Source of the DNA: Paenibacillus camelliae
Lineage (GTDB): Bacteria > Bacillota > Bacilli > Paenibacillales > Paenibacillaceae
Assembly (NCBI RefSeq): GCF_023715345.1
Contig: NZ_JAMBNY010000001.1
Coordinates: forward strand, 1,054,001 to 1,118,000
Length of the DNA: 64,000 nucleotides
Reading direction: 5' to 3'
In this document: positions 35,029 to 43,648 of the stretch, one piece after another
Layout: each line of letters begins with the position of its first letter
How positions within the stretch are numbered: the stretch's first letter is position 1
Notes under the pieces: model-generated
The model's input: the letters and a program-made list of their open reading frames with translations, nothing else
Told to the model about the DNA's origin: nothing
The model's database searches: none
Made by a program: the position numbers and the translations under genes

Positions 35029-36594
35029 TTATTGACCTGCAAGGAATGCATCAAATTGAGTTTGCTTTTCCGCAATGACGGTATCTAGTCCAGCCGCTTT
35101 TAGTGCCGCAATATACTCATCAAGCACATCATCCACATTTACAACACCACGATCAATGGCCACTTGATACTGCTTAATGACGTTGGCTAGAGCACCGACC
35201 TCATTTTTAACTGGTTCACTGTCGAATACGAAGCCAAGTGCTGGAGACTTAATGGCACCTGTATTAAACTCCTTGAATTTCTCCCACTTTTCTGGATCCT
35301 CGGTATCCCATAAATAGTTCAAGAACTGGTTACCGAACATCCAAGCATGACCTGGACTGTAATCCCCAGTACGATCAGTTTTCGACATGATCTCACCATT
35401 CAGTGTATAGTGAACATCTTTAATACCAAAATTAATCAAATTGTTTACTTCTTTATCTGTATGCAGCAAATTAATAAACATCATGGCACGCTCTGGATCC
35501 TGTGAAGTTGAAGAAATCCCAAGCATCGAGCCGGCTGTCTCAGAGGTAGCGATCGTTTTATTCGTAAGCTCGATCTGTCCTAGCTTGCCACTAAGTCCAG
35601 CTGCTGCCGCAACCTCTTCGTCCTTACCCGGCTTTAATGATTCAATCGCAGAGAAAACAATTCCTGCCTTCCAAGCATCAGCAGAAGATACTTGGCTTGT
35701 TGCCGCATCGGCATTGATATAGCCCTTCTTGAAGAACTCATGAGTGAGACGCGTTGTCTCTAGCCAGCGATCTGTCGTTTCAATCGGTACAACAGTTGTA
35801 TCGTTGCCATCCTTGAAGATTGCACCTGGAATCGTTGCATCTCCTAGGAAGTCATAGTTGCCGAAGAAGTGAGAGTTAAATGTATTGTCCGTCGAGGAAA
35901 TATATAGCGGTGTAAGCTCTGGATGTGCTTCCTTCACTTTAGCATAAACAGCATCAAGATCTTCAATCGTCTTAATCTCTGTCATATCAATGCCCAGCTC
36001 ATCCGTAATGTCCTTACGGTACACGACTCCTCCGGAAGCTGCTAGCTCCTTCGTAGTAGGAACGCCGTAGTTTTTACCGTTAATCTTTGCACCCTCTAGG
36101 AATGCTGGGTCCTGAGAATCAAGCACACCTTGACCGTATTGTTCGATTAGATCATTCAGCTCAAGGAACGCACCCTTCCCAACATTCATCGCGTGACCAT
36201 TCCATTGAGCGGTGAAGATGATATCAACCTCTTCACGAGAAGCAATCATGAGGTTAACCTTTTCATCCCAGCTGCCCCAATCAATCGGCATTAGGTCGAT
36301 TGTCGCATTAATTCTTTCAGTAAGCAGCTTATTAAGCTCCTCTTCAATTAACGCTTCGTCTTTTTGTGGTGGACCAGGGTATACGATGGATAGCTTATAT
36401 GGCTTAAGCTCGGAATCTGTCACTACCTCCGTATTGTTATTTTGCTTACTTTCTGTGTTTGTTGAAGTTTGCTCTTTATTATTGCTCGTATTTTCGCCGG
36501 TGTTCTTTGTGTTGTTTCCGCCACAAGCTGTGACAATGAGTGCTATTGTAAGGATGATTGCAGCTACATAGGAAGCACGCTTGTTTTTTCTCAT
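35029..36594 (-). CDS. Sugar-binding lipoprotein (CUT1, DUF3502-type), first paralogue
   Basis: 521 residues from the ATG at 36594 (GGGAGG upstream); the longer frame to 36654 lacks a ribosome site. The signal peptide ends with IALIVTACGG (lipobox). An Asn/Thr/Glu-rich linker precedes the binding domain, and the C-terminal region DTEDPEKWEKFKEFNTGAI ... YIAALKAAGLD fits DUF3502. It follows two LplB/LplC-type permeases. The 115-nt gap holds a CCAGC / GCTGG hairpin (36630-36644). The ligand is probably a complex oligosaccharide. Confidence 0.9.
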   Translation of the reverse strand: MRKNKRASYVAAIILTIALIVTACGGNNTKNTGENTSNNKEQTSTNTESKQNNNTEVVTDSELKPYKLSIVYPGPPQKDEALIEEELNKLLTERINATIDLMPIDWGSWDEKVNLMIASREEVDIIFTAQWNGHAMNVGKGAFLELNDLIEQYGQGVLDSQDPAFLEGAKINGKNYGVPTTKELAASGGVVYRKDITDELGIDMTEIKTIEDLDAVYAKVKEAHPELTPLYISSTDNTFNSHFFGNYDFLGDATIPGAIFKDGNDTTVVPIETTDRWLETTRLTHEFFKKGYINADAATSQVSSADAWKAGIVFSAIESLKPGKDEEVAAAAGLSGKLGQIELTNKTIATSETAGSMLGISSTSQDPERAMMFINLLHTDKEVNNLINFGIKDVHYTLNGEIMSKTDRTGDYSPGHAWMFGNQFLNYLWDTEDPEKWEKFKEFNTGAIKSPALGFVFDSEPVKNEVGALANVIKQYQVAIDRGVVNVDDVLDEYIAALKAAGLDTVIAEKQTQFDAFLAGQ

Positions 36595-36709
36595 TTGTAC
36601 TGACCTCCCAATAAATTTTAATATGCTAACCAGCAATAAGCTGGATATAGCCACCTACCTAATCTAAAGCATCTTTTCACTTTCACAGTCATCATGAATC
36701 GTTATTCCA

Positions 36710-37645
36710 TTAACCCTTTACTGCGCCTACCGTGAGACCTTTAACAAAATACTTTTGAAAGAAAGGATAAGCAAATACGATAGGACCAATTCCGACGATA
36801 ACCATTGCCATCCGAACACTTTCACTCGGGAATTTAAACTCTCCCCCTGCTGCCCTTATCGCTGCGGCAGCTGTGCTGTTATTGGCCAAATATTGAATGT
36901 TCAGCATCGTTTTGTACATTAAATACTGAATTGAAATATTAGCTTCCTTCGTAATGAACACAAGGCTGAGGAACCAATCGTTCCAATACGTTAAGGTTTG
37001 GAATAAGGCGACCGTGGCAAGCACAGGCAGAGATAGCGGCAATACAATTTTGAAGAAGATCGTGAGCTCGCCTGCTCCATCCATATTGGCAGATTCCAAA
37101 ATCGCTTGTGGAATCGTTGTCTGAAAAAATGTGCGTGTTATTAAAACAAAGAATGCTGCAACGAGCAGCGGTACAATAAGCGCCAGCATCGTATTCTTCA
37201 GATCAAGCAGCTGAACGTACACTAAATACCAAGGCACCAAGCCACCGTTAAACAGCATCGTAAAAAACACGAAGAAGGTAAAAAATTTAGCATGCGGAAA
37301 ATCTCTGCGTGAGATCGGATAGGCATATAGGGCTATAATAATCATGCTGGTGATCGTGCCGATTAACGTGACTGCAATTGAGATTCCGTACGCTCTAACG
37401 ATTGCTGTTGCATCCTTGAATAAAAATTGGTAGGCATCTAGACTGAATTCGCTTGGCCAGAAGCTATAGCCGCTCCTTACAATCGCAGTTTCATCTGAGA
37501 TGGAGACCATAATAACGAGAATAAGTGGGATGATACACAGCAATGAGTAAATGGTAAACATCGTATGAATTCCGAAGGTAGCCAGCTTAGGCAGTCGATT
37601 TTTCGGATTAGATATATGAATAGCCTTCTCGGTTTCTGCACTCAT
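36710..37645 (-). CDS. CUT1 sugar ABC transporter permease (LplC/YtcP-like)
   Basis: 311 residues with six predicted membrane segments. The EAA loop reads LESANMDGAGELTIFFKIVLPLSLPVLATV, the contact site for the ATPase. The C-terminus YPFFQKYFVKGLTVGAVKG is typical of LplC-type subunits. GGAGG lies just before the ATG and it follows the partner permease by 11 nt. No ATPase is encoded here; such systems usually share a common MsmX/MsmK-type ATPase. Confidence 0.93.
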   Translation of the reverse strand: MSAETEKAIHISNPKNRLPKLATFGIHTMFTIYSLLCIIPLILVIMVSISDETAIVRSGYSFWPSEFSLDAYQFLFKDATAIVRAYGISIAVTLIGTITSMIIIALYAYPISRRDFPHAKFFTFFVFFTMLFNGGLVPWYLVYVQLLDLKNTMLALIVPLLVAAFFVLITRTFFQTTIPQAILESANMDGAGELTIFFKIVLPLSLPVLATVALFQTLTYWNDWFLSLVFITKEANISIQYLMYKTMLNIQYLANNSTAAAAIRAAGGEFKFPSESVRMAMVIVGIGPIVFAYPFFQKYFVKGLTVGAVKG

Positions 37646-37656
37646 CGGTCCACCTC

Positions 37657-38622
37657 CTAAAATAATGCGTTGTCGCTATCGATCCTTCGAACAATCCAGT
37701 TCGACAGAAATACAAGCGTAAAGCCTACAACGGACTGTATTAACCCGGCAGCTGAGGATAAGCCTATATCTCCAACTGTAATAAAGGTTCGATAAACATA
37801 CGTATCAATAACGTTCGTCACTGGGAACAGGACACCCGATTCTCTTGGAACCTGGAAGAACAATCCGAAGTCTGCGTTAAATATTCGACCGATCTGCAAC
37901 AAGGTCATAATGGTAATAATCGGGGTCAGCAGTGGGATCGTTATCGTGAAAATTTGCTTGAACTTGCTTGCCCCATCAATCGTAGCGGCTTCATAGTACT
38001 CTTCATCGATGCCAATAATGGCAGCCATATAGATGACCGTATAGTAACCCATACTTTTCCATGTATTGACCATTGATAAGATATAAGGCCATACTTCCTT
38101 CGTAAAGTACCAATTTACCGGATCGATATTGAGCATGGGCAGCAGCGTCTTATTGAAAAATCCGTTTGTGTCGCTTAAAAATGCGTAGGTCAGATAGCTA
38201 ATGACGATCATCGATAGAAAATAAGGTAAAAACATAACCGTTTGATGCATCTTCGCTAGAAAACGATTCTTGATCTCATTGAGCATAATGGCGAAGGCAA
38301 GTGGGAAGATCAAATTCAGAATAATGAAGCCACTGTTGTACAGCAACGTATTGCGCGTAATAACCCAAGAATCTGAGGTCATAAACAAATACTTAAAGTT
38401 AGAAAACCCGCTCCATGGACTACCCAATATCCCATCGGTGTAATTAATATTTTTGAAGGCGATGATGATCCCAAACATGGGGATGTAGTTGTTAAGTAGC
38501 AGTACGAGTAATGCGGGGAGCATCATCAGGTAAAACATCCAATACTTTTTCACCGTCCGAATAAACTTAGCTTTCCTTCTCGGCGGCTGTTCCAGATCCA
38601 CATGTACAGCTTGTGTACTCAT
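37657..38622 (-). CDS. CUT1 sugar ABC transporter permease (LplB/YteP-like)
   Basis: 321 residues with six predicted membrane segments and the EAA loop YYEAATIDGASKFKQIFTITIPLLTPII. N-terminal NNYIPMFGIIIAFKNINYTDGI is characteristic of LplB/YteP subunits. First gene after the kinase/regulator pair, but a strong terminator lies between, so it needs its own promoter, presumably activated by the upstream AraC-type response regulator. Confidence 0.93.
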   Translation of the reverse strand: MSTQAVHVDLEQPPRRKAKFIRTVKKYWMFYLMMLPALLVLLLNNYIPMFGIIIAFKNINYTDGILGSPWSGFSNFKYLFMTSDSWVITRNTLLYNSGFIILNLIFPLAFAIMLNEIKNRFLAKMHQTVMFLPYFLSMIVISYLTYAFLSDTNGFFNKTLLPMLNIDPVNWYFTKEVWPYILSMVNTWKSMGYYTVIYMAAIIGIDEEYYEAATIDGASKFKQIFTITIPLLTPIITIMTLLQIGRIFNADFGLFFQVPRESGVLFPVTNVIDTYVYRTFITVGDIGLSSAAGLIQSVVGFTLVFLSNWIVRRIDSDNALF

Positions 38623-38669
38623 AACCCCACCCTTTCCTTCTTTTCTCTAGCTGCTATAGCCAAATTGTA

Positions 38670-38700
38670 TAAAAAAAAGACACCGAAAACTGTCGGTGTC
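38670..38700 (-). terminator. Terminator between response regulator and permease genes
   Basis: GACACCGA / TCGGTGTC, an 8-bp perfect stem with a 6-nt loop, followed on the minus strand by eight T residues. It separates the regulatory genes from the transporter operon they are expected to control. Confidence 0.88.
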
Positions 38701-38750
38701 GTGACCTGATTAACGCTATAATGACTATTTACTCGATTCGTAAGCAGAGG

Positions 38751-40364
38751 TTATACCTTTCCGTACATCTTCCGATATTCTTGCGGCGTAAGCCCTGTCG
38801 TCTTTTTGAACAGCTTTGAGAAGTGTGAGAAGTTCGCGTAACCAACGAGATAGGCGATATCACTAACTTTAAGATTACTGCTCTCAAGCTGCTCCTTCGC
38901 TTTATTCATTCTTAGCTTTACCATATAATCCGTTAACGACAAACCGGTCTCTCTGCGAAACAATCGCGATAAATAAGCAGGATTGAGATAAACCTGTGCA
39001 GCTAGCTTTTCTCTGCTGAATTCTTCATCCAAATGCGCAAGCATATACTGCCTTACCTTGTCTACTACACTTGATACCTGCTTACCTTCCGCATCGATAT
39101 AGCTGCTAATTTGCTGGCAGATCATCGAGGTCCAGCTCTTTAATCGAACTAATGACTTCAAATTTCCTTCCTTCAAATCCCAGCTCTGCTCCTGCATCAC
39201 ATCAGTACTGTTAATGCCCTTCGACTGCAGCCATTGCAATATTGCATTCATAAATCCGAAGTAAAACGCTGCTAGCTCGTGATAGCCCACCTTCGCTTGC
39301 AGAAGCTTATCGAAGTACACATCAATTTGATAGTTAAGCTGTGTCATTTTCCCCGTTTCGAGCATGACCAGCCAATCTGGAAAGTGAACCATCGCTGCAA
39401 TTGCGCTTTCTGTGCGCTGACTAAGTGATTGTTCCAGCTGAACTGTACAAGACTCTGCAACATTTTGCCGCTCGATCTGAAGCAGTGCACGAATGCCTTC
39501 ACGTATGGAGGCTAGTGGGATGTCCTTTCCAATATAGCAGGAAAGATAGCAATGTAAATATTCTCTGCAATGCTCGATAAATGACTGTCCGAGCTGCTCA
39601 ATATCTCTGCTAGCAAGCTGCTGGGGCTCATAAATAATCAAGTAAAGGATGCCGTGACCATCCTGAATACAGTGACCCTTGGTTTCTGTATTTTTGAGAA
39701 AGAATTCCTCTGCTACATTTTTTATTGCATACGTCATAATCTCCTCATCACGAGCAGACCATTCTTCCTTCCATTGCTCGATACTGATTTGTATAAGCAT
39801 AATATGACTATCAGATTGCAGCGGAAGATTGTAGTTTTTCAACGCTGAATCAAGGTATGCACTAGCTAAAGATTGGCGGTAATGAATGAGATCCTGCCAG
39901 AATCGCTCGATAAGCAATGGACGTTCGAGCTGCCACTGCTGATAGAATTGATTATACGTTGCTCGTATGGAATCGAAGGACGCAATCTCTGCGGCCTTCT
40001 CACATGCTTCCTGCAGCGCCAGCTGCAATTGCCGGTGATCGATAGGCTTGAGCAAATAATTAAAGCTCGACAGCTGTACCGCCTGCTGTGCGTATTTGAA
40101 ATCAGCGTGCCCCGTCAAAAACAATGTAACACAATGTGGGAATTGCTCATTAATCCACTCTAACAGCTCCAATCCGTTCTGGTTAGGCATATCGATGTCG
40201 GATAGGACAACATGCACCTTCTTCGCTCGCATGATGTCCTGTGCTTCATCTGCATCCATTGCTGTATAGATGTTTTCGTATGGCAGCTCCTCCCACTTAA
40301 TTCCTTTTACAATACCGCGAATCGCTATCTCCTCATCATCGACGATTAACAAATTAAAGCCCAT
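38751..40364 (-). CDS. YesN-type response regulator with AraC DNA-binding domain
   Basis: 537 residues. The receiver domain has LIVDDEEIAIRGIVKGIKWEEL and phosphoacceptor D56 (VVLSDIDMPNQNG). A long middle region of unknown fold follows, then the two-HTH AraC domain (VRQYMLAHLDEEFSREKLA, FKKTTGLTPQEYRKMYGKV). Its ATG overlaps the kinase stop by one base (TAATG). It should activate the adjacent permease/binding-protein operon on sensing a carbohydrate. Confidence 0.93.
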   Translation of the reverse strand: MGFNLLIVDDEEIAIRGIVKGIKWEELPYENIYTAMDADEAQDIMRAKKVHVVLSDIDMPNQNGLELLEWINEQFPHCVTLFLTGHADFKYAQQAVQLSSFNYLLKPIDHRQLQLALQEACEKAAEIASFDSIRATYNQFYQQWQLERPLLIERFWQDLIHYRQSLASAYLDSALKNYNLPLQSDSHIMLIQISIEQWKEEWSARDEEIMTYAIKNVAEEFFLKNTETKGHCIQDGHGILYLIIYEPQQLASRDIEQLGQSFIEHCREYLHCYLSCYIGKDIPLASIREGIRALLQIERQNVAESCTVQLEQSLSQRTESAIAAMVHFPDWLVMLETGKMTQLNYQIDVYFDKLLQAKVGYHELAAFYFGFMNAILQWLQSKGINSTDVMQEQSWDLKEGNLKSLVRLKSWTSMICQQISSYIDAEGKQVSSVVDKVRQYMLAHLDEEFSREKLAAQVYLNPAYLSRLFRRETGLSLTDYMVKLRMNKAKEQLESSNLKVSDIAYLVGYANFSHFSKLFKKTTGLTPQEYRKMYGKV

Positions 40365-42082
40365 TATGATCCCTCCTCTTGGATAGGAAAAGTAATATCA
40401 ACAACTGCGCCACCCGTTTCAGCATGATTGGAAAAGGCAATGCTCGCTCGTGCGCCATATAGAAGCTCAAGCCGCTCGATCACATTGCCGATGCCTAGAC
40501 TTCTGCGCTGCTCATCCACAATTGGCTCTCGTCTTTGCAGCTTTTCTAGCACCTCTGCTGTAAAGCCCGTTCCATTATCAGCAATCGTAATCGTGAAAGT
40601 CGTTGCCGTCGCTTGTTTTGCAGTGACCAGAATCCGGAACATTTGCTTACGATTCTTAAAGCCGTGAACGATCGCATTTTCGATAAAGGGCTGAATCGTT
40701 AATGCTGTAATGCGATAATCAAGATAGGGCTCGACATCGAGCATGTTCATCTCTAGTCGATTAGGAAAGCGGAGCTGCTGAATGACGATATAATTTTCGA
40801 TGTGCTTTAGCTCTTCTCGTAATGTAATCATCTCTTGATTCGAGGTCATAATGAACCGAAAATAGTCCGCAAGATGAAGCGACATTTTCTTTACTGACTC
40901 CATCTCCTCAAGCACTGCAAAGTTATAAATAATATTTAAGGAGTTCATATAAAAATGAGGATTAATCTGAGATTGCAGCTGCTTTAGCTCACCCTGCTTT
41001 ACACGCAGCTGCTCTTCATACACATCAATTTTTAAGTTTTTCACCTGTTCAGCCATATCATTAAACGTATTGGCTAGAAAATCAAATTCAACGGTTTTAT
41101 TGTGCTTCAAGCGCACACCGAGATTACCGAGCGATATTTTCTTCATCCCAAGCATCAGCTCGTGAAGAGGCTTGAACAGCATGCGCTGCATAAACAATAC
41201 ATACAGCCCTAATACGACTAAGAAAAAAATTGGTGCAACGAGCGTTGCATTGCGGAAAAACAGCAGCTCCTTCATTATTGTCTTTTCTGGAATCGCTAGT
41301 CGATAAGCAACATTGGTCACATCACTGAATTGATCCATAATGACAAATTCACGCTCATTACTCTCAATAATTGAGGATGTAGAATCCTGCTCTAGTCCTT
41401 CTAGTCCCGTTAAGGCTGCTGTCAGCCCATTCTCTTCCGTTAAATAAATATCACTATAGCCAATTTCTCCATCGTTCCATTGAATGAGCAGCAGCTCATG
41501 AATTGCCTTAATCGTTACGATTGCTCCAAAGTAAATGCTATCGTTAATCTTTATGTAGTTGATAAGAAAGTACTTACCATCAATTCGCTCACTTTCTCCA
41601 ATGTACCAGTTCGTTTTTCCGTATAGCAGCATCTCATCTTGTCTGTCCTTATTAGCAAGCATATGTGCATTGATCAGCTTATGCGTTTCACCGTATAAGC
41701 TTTCTATTCCGAATATGATGTCATTAGGCTGGAATAAAAAAACTGAATTAAGCAGGTTATATACACCAACGTCACGATTAAGCTTTGCATCAATGCGTAC
41801 CTTGGTCAGCGTATATTCATTGCTGTTCACAGGATACGACGAGAGTAAGCCGATATCTGGATCTAGAACAGCCATCTTGTACAAATAATCATCGATCTGC
41901 ATTAAGTAGTGATCGATTTGACCTGAAAAAATGCTTAAAGTGTTGCTATAGGTTTCCGAAACCTTTGTTTTAACAAGCTCACGCGAAATGCTATTGTTGA
42001 ACAGCATATAAGCAATAATTGGGATCATCACAAGCACAAAGCCTATCATTAACCGGTATTTGACAGATTGGCGAAAGCGCAT
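40364..42082 (-). CDS. YesM-type sensor histidine kinase
   Basis: 572 residues. Two membrane segments (about 10-28 and 281-299) enclose an extracytoplasmic sensor of about 250 residues. A HAMP domain follows, then the His_kinase motif LKQLQSQINPHFYMNSLNII with H376, and a HATPase region (ENAIVHGFKN, IADNGTGF). It pairs with the overlapping response regulator. A consensus-like promoter precedes it (42172-42200). Confidence 0.93.
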   Translation of the reverse strand: MRFRQSVKYRLMIGFVLVMIPIIAYMLFNNSISRELVKTKVSETYSNTLSIFSGQIDHYLMQIDDYLYKMAVLDPDIGLLSSYPVNSNEYTLTKVRIDAKLNRDVGVYNLLNSVFLFQPNDIIFGIESLYGETHKLINAHMLANKDRQDEMLLYGKTNWYIGESERIDGKYFLINYIKINDSIYFGAIVTIKAIHELLLIQWNDGEIGYSDIYLTEENGLTAALTGLEGLEQDSTSSIIESNEREFVIMDQFSDVTNVAYRLAIPEKTIMKELLFFRNATLVAPIFFLVVLGLYVLFMQRMLFKPLHELMLGMKKISLGNLGVRLKHNKTVEFDFLANTFNDMAEQVKNLKIDVYEEQLRVKQGELKQLQSQINPHFYMNSLNIIYNFAVLEEMESVKKMSLHLADYFRFIMTSNQEMITLREELKHIENYIVIQQLRFPNRLEMNMLDVEPYLDYRITALTIQPFIENAIVHGFKNRKQMFRILVTAKQATATTFTITIADNGTGFTAEVLEKLQRREPIVDEQRRSLGIGNVIERLELLYGARASIAFSNHAETGGAVVDITFPIQEEGS

Positions 42083-42171
42083 TCAAAATCCCTCATTTCT
42101 ATATCTACTGAATCAAATAAATTAGGGTTTTAAGATACTCTGCTAGCATATATTACAGCATTTTCATCTTT

Positions 42172-42200
42172 ACTATATGGCGATGGTGTTTGAATTGCAA
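42172..42200 (-). promoter_or_regulatory. Sigma-A promoter of the YesM/YesN-type kinase-regulator genes
   Basis: TTGCAA (42195-42200), a 17-nt spacer and TATAGT (42172-42177) on the minus strand, 90 nt before the kinase start. Confidence 0.7.
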
Positions 42201-42370
42201 GAACTAATAGGACGCTATGGAACAAAGTGTCTTTCACTCACGTTTAAAGCCTGAGATTTTTTTAGTTTTTAAGTCTTTGTGAGGAAGCTTCCTTTTTGAA
42301 GAGGTTTAATTCACCACTATCACTTTTCAATCTTCTTTGCTGTTTCGTTAGTTTAATCTATAAGCAGATG

Positions 42371-42415
42371 CAAAAAAAGTTGGGTGAAAAATAACATTCC
42401 TCCCAACTTTTTTTG
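42371..42415. terminator. Bidirectional terminator-like hairpin
   Basis: CAAAAAAAGTTGGG / CCCAACTTTTTTTG gives a perfect stem whose A and T runs provide a U tract in both directions. It lies 29 nt beyond the stop of the minus-strand lipoprotein gene. Confidence 0.85.
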
Positions 42416-42444
42416 TAGAAACTATATCGGACACTTCCTAATAA

Positions 42445-43350
42445 TTATCTATTTATTCCCTCAATTTCCATAGTTAATAATGGAGGGTCTTCTAGAAACA
42501 TTTTTTTGAGGTAGTAAGCGTCTGATTCCAGCTGTAAATTAAACCAAGCTTCATCTAAAGTTATCTCCATGAGTTCACCGCGCGTAACTTCCATATCTAC
42601 TAAAGTATTAGCATCCTTCGCTATGTCATTTGTTGAATATAAATACTCGTCAATTACTAGTAAAGCATACATATTCATATTATTCGAGCCTTCGATTAGC
42701 ATCCAGGTTTCATGCTGGTTGTCAAGAAAATTCATAATTTTAATCGTAAACCTGGCGTCTGGATAATCCATTTGCAAGATATCGAATGTACGCTTTACCT
42801 CTACTTTTATAGCTGAAAGTTTCTTTGATTTATATTCTGAAATTTCCTCTGTAAATGGGAATTTTACTTCAGGAATTCGAACTTGAACATCTCCTAACGA
42901 ATCATAAGGTGCAGTAGAGTCTAAAAATGGGGTATACTGCGCTTCAGTGATAGTATTGACGTACACCTGCTTACTTTCCTTATTATAGTAAAAAGAAATA
43001 TAGTCACCAGTCTTCTTATCCACACCATAAATTACAGGTACTTCAAACTTATTTGAATTTTTTTGATACACTGGTTGACTGTAGTCTCTTATTTCAATAT
43101 TTACCGGATCATTCATTCGATCTTGATAAAGATTAATGTTGTTATCTTCCGGATAGTAATAACTATAATAGTTTACATATTCTACAAATGCTGCTTCCAA
43201 GGCTTCAACTGTAAACGGGGCGGGAAGCTTCTCATTTATGTTAGCTTCATATATAGAGGAGTGTGAACCGTCAAACGTATTTATATTGGAAGTTTGATTT
43301 GCACCACATGAACACAAGAATATAAATACTAGTACTAATATTTTTTTCAT
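42445..43350 (-). CDS. Hypothetical lipoprotein
   Basis: 301 residues from the ATG at 43350, which has GGAGG 6 nt upstream; the frame continues to 43401 without a ribosome site. The signal MKKILVLVFIFLCSCGANQ carries a lipobox-like LCSC. The mature protein is acidic and rich in Tyr and Asn (VEYVNYYSYYYPEDNNINLY) with no motif I recognise. By eye the gene is much more AT-rich than its neighbours and it is flanked by terminators on both sides, so it is a single-gene unit that may have been acquired separately. Confidence 0.72.
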   Translation of the reverse strand: MKKILVLVFIFLCSCGANQTSNINTFDGSHSSIYEANINEKLPAPFTVEALEAAFVEYVNYYSYYYPEDNNINLYQDRMNDPVNIEIRDYSQPVYQKNSNKFEVPVIYGVDKKTGDYISFYYNKESKQVYVNTITEAQYTPFLDSTAPYDSLGDVQVRIPEVKFPFTEEISEYKSKKLSAIKVEVKRTFDILQMDYPDARFTIKIMNFLDNQHETWMLIEGSNNMNMYALLVIDEYLYSTNDIAKDANTLVDMEVTRGELMEITLDEAWFNLQLESDAYYLKKMFLEDPPLLTMEIEGINR

Positions 43351-43513
43351 AGCCTCCTCCTTTATTACTGCATTACACACAGCTAACATCAATATTGTCA
43401 CTTATAGAGTGCTTACCTCGAAATTAGAACGCAGTGTTACAATTTAATCTTACTATTATTGAGTTCAGATTGGATAAATCACTCATAGACTGCAACAAAT
43501 AAATCATAAGTGA

Positions 43514-43573
43514 AAAAATCCTCTTTAAGCTTTTCGCTAAGACATGGTGCCTGCGATGCTTAAAGAGGATTTT
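43514..43573 (-). terminator. Terminator of the galactanase operon
   Basis: AAAATCCTCTTTAAGC / GCTTAAAGAGGATTTT forms a perfect 16-bp stem with a loop of about 27 nt; on the minus strand the right arm runs into TTTTTTCACTT. It lies 76 nt after the GH53 stop. Confidence 0.82.
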
Positions 43574-43648
43574 CGGTTATCGCTTCGGGAGTGCCAGCCC
43601 CCTAGTCAATAAGCTTAATTTGCTATTGCTTTATCCAACTACTTATAA

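Larger units (their letters stand above)
42083..42444. other. Intergenic region upstream of the YesM-type kinase gene
   Basis: This 362-nt AT-rich stretch carries the kinase promoter and a bidirectional terminator-like hairpin. Between them (about 42200-42370) I see no further gene, only poly-T tracts. Confidence 0.6.

Noticed and set aside
43063-43266. Plus-strand hydrophobic frame antisense to the hypothetical lipoprotein
   Set aside because: It arises from AT-rich antisense sequence and lacks a ribosome site.
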